Source: Erythrobacter sp. KY5
Lineage (GTDB): Bacteria > Pseudomonadota > Alphaproteobacteria > Sphingomonadales > Sphingomonadaceae
DNA: 64,000 nt
Direction: 5' to 3'
Assembly (NCBI RefSeq): GCF_003264115.1
Contig: NZ_CP021912.1
Coordinates: 1,595,001-1,659,000, forward strand
This document shows positions 63,540-64,000 of the stretch, one piece after another. Under the pieces are notes generated by a model. That model was not told the DNA's origin. It made no database searches and worked only from the letters and a program-made list of their open reading frames with translations. The position numbers were made by a program, and so were the translations under genes. The first letter of the stretch is position 1, and each line of letters opens with the position of its first letter.

Positions 63540-64000
63540 CTCGTCTCTCCGGTGTCAGATTGCGCGGCGGCCCAGTATTCGAGCAGCTCGTCTTTCGTGG
63601 TGAGGCCCATCGCGGGCATGGCGTGATTGACCACGTAGGTCGCGCCCGAATGGCGGTTGTCCCACATCGCCTGATGCGCTTGCGGGAGCTCTTCCCAAGG
63701 CACCATCGTGGGCTCTGTGACGTCGAGCAGGCCGGCGGCGACCATCTCGTTCATCATGGTCACTTCGTATGCGTTACACAGATGCGTGCCGAAAATCTCG
63801 GCGCTGGGCATGCAGATGCGCCGCTGCCGGGTCCAGACCTGTGGGGCGTAGAAGGTGTAGCGCCGCCCTGCCATTTCCTCGGCATAGATCACGCGCCCGC
63901 CGAACGGTTTGACCAGTGAGGTAGAGACGCCGAGCGTGTCCTGCCCGGCGCGTTCGATCACGAGGTCGGGCACACCGCGCGGGTTGCCGGGAGAACGTAG
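63536..64000 (-). CDS. CCR/AcuI-like zinc-type oxidoreductase, C-terminal fragment
   Basis: The frame is open to the right edge, so the N-terminal part lies outside. The visible 154 residues hold the last part of a medium-chain dehydrogenase/reductase fold: SLVKPFGGRVIYAEEMAGRRYTFYAP region, then the late EIFGTHLCNAYEV and WEELPQAHQAMWDNRHSGATYVV typical of crotonyl-CoA carboxylase/reductase and acrylyl-CoA reductase relatives. Its stop overlaps the mcr start. A role in turning an enoyl-CoA of the 3-hydroxypropionate route into propionyl-CoA is plausible but not shown. Confidence 0.75.
   Translation of the reverse strand, partial: LRSPGNPRGVPDLVIERAGQDTLGVSTSLVKPFGGRVIYAEEMAGRRYTFYAPQVWTRQRRICMPSAEIFGTHLCNAYEVTMMNEMVAAGLLDVTEPTMVPWEELPQAHQAMWDNRHSGATYVVNHAMPAMGLTTKDELLEYWAAAQSDTGETS

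Overview
This GC-rich window reads as chromosomal DNA of an alphaproteobacterium of the order Sphingomonadales, most likely Erythrobacteraceae. The evidence is the divergent phyR / nepR-ecfG general stress locus with neighbouring HisKA_2 (HWE-like) kinases, two TonB-dependent receptors, the yajC-secD-secF, accB-accC and ffs-dnaX-ybaB blocks, an NDUFS4-like complex I subunit, a BLUF photoreceptor, and a bifunctional malonyl-CoA reductase of a kind known from Chloroflexus and reported (from memory) in phototrophic Erythrobacter.

Layout. 1-4.5 kb: a catabolic cluster (HyuA fragment, HMG-CoA-lyase-like protein, GntR/FCD regulator) divergent from a TonB receptor, with a perfect palindromic operator between them. 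4.6-9.5 kb: tRNA-Pro, the general stress response core (EcfG, NepR, PhyR), two soluble HisKA_2 kinases and tRNA-Ile2. 9.5-16.9 kb: polysaccharide deacetylase, an odd histidine kinase, Lrp/AsnC regulator, GFA-family protein, a type II NADH dehydrogenase and a membrane protein with an ethylene-receptor-like sensor domain fused to a kinase that has lost its phosphoacceptor. 16.9-25.4 kb: accC-accB-aroQ, a curlin-repeat amyloid-like protein, a BLUF protein, a GTA-type holin, a CitE-like lyase, a second TonB receptor and a second tRNA-Pro. 25.7-35 kb: yajC-secD-secF, glycosyltransferase, XRE regulator, DUF6456-like protein, UDG-like and ABC-F genes, and an iteron-like repeat array. 35-49.9 kb: PepSY/OmpR/histidine-kinase operon, chorismate mutase, polyprenyl diphosphate synthase, HrpB, SRP RNA, dnaX, ybaB, lon, HU and an rRNA methyltransferase. 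50.0-51.6 kb: tRNA-Tyr followed by a small AT-richer insert carrying a methyltransferase, bounded by a 16-bp direct repeat that begins in the last six bases of the tRNA. 51.7-59.9 kb: S46 peptidase, two small exported proteins and an overlapping four-gene signalling operon. 59.9-64 kb: the malonyl-CoA reductase gene, translationally coupled to an upstream CCR/AcuI-like reductase that runs off the window.

The window is mostly housekeeping DNA mixed with many sensory genes. The best candidates for new biology are the ethylene-receptor-like pseudokinase, the malonyl-CoA reductase operon, the tRNA-Tyr mini-island, the roughly 21-bp iteron-like array and the GntR operator pair. No CRISPR array, intact transposase, integrase or rRNA operon was seen.
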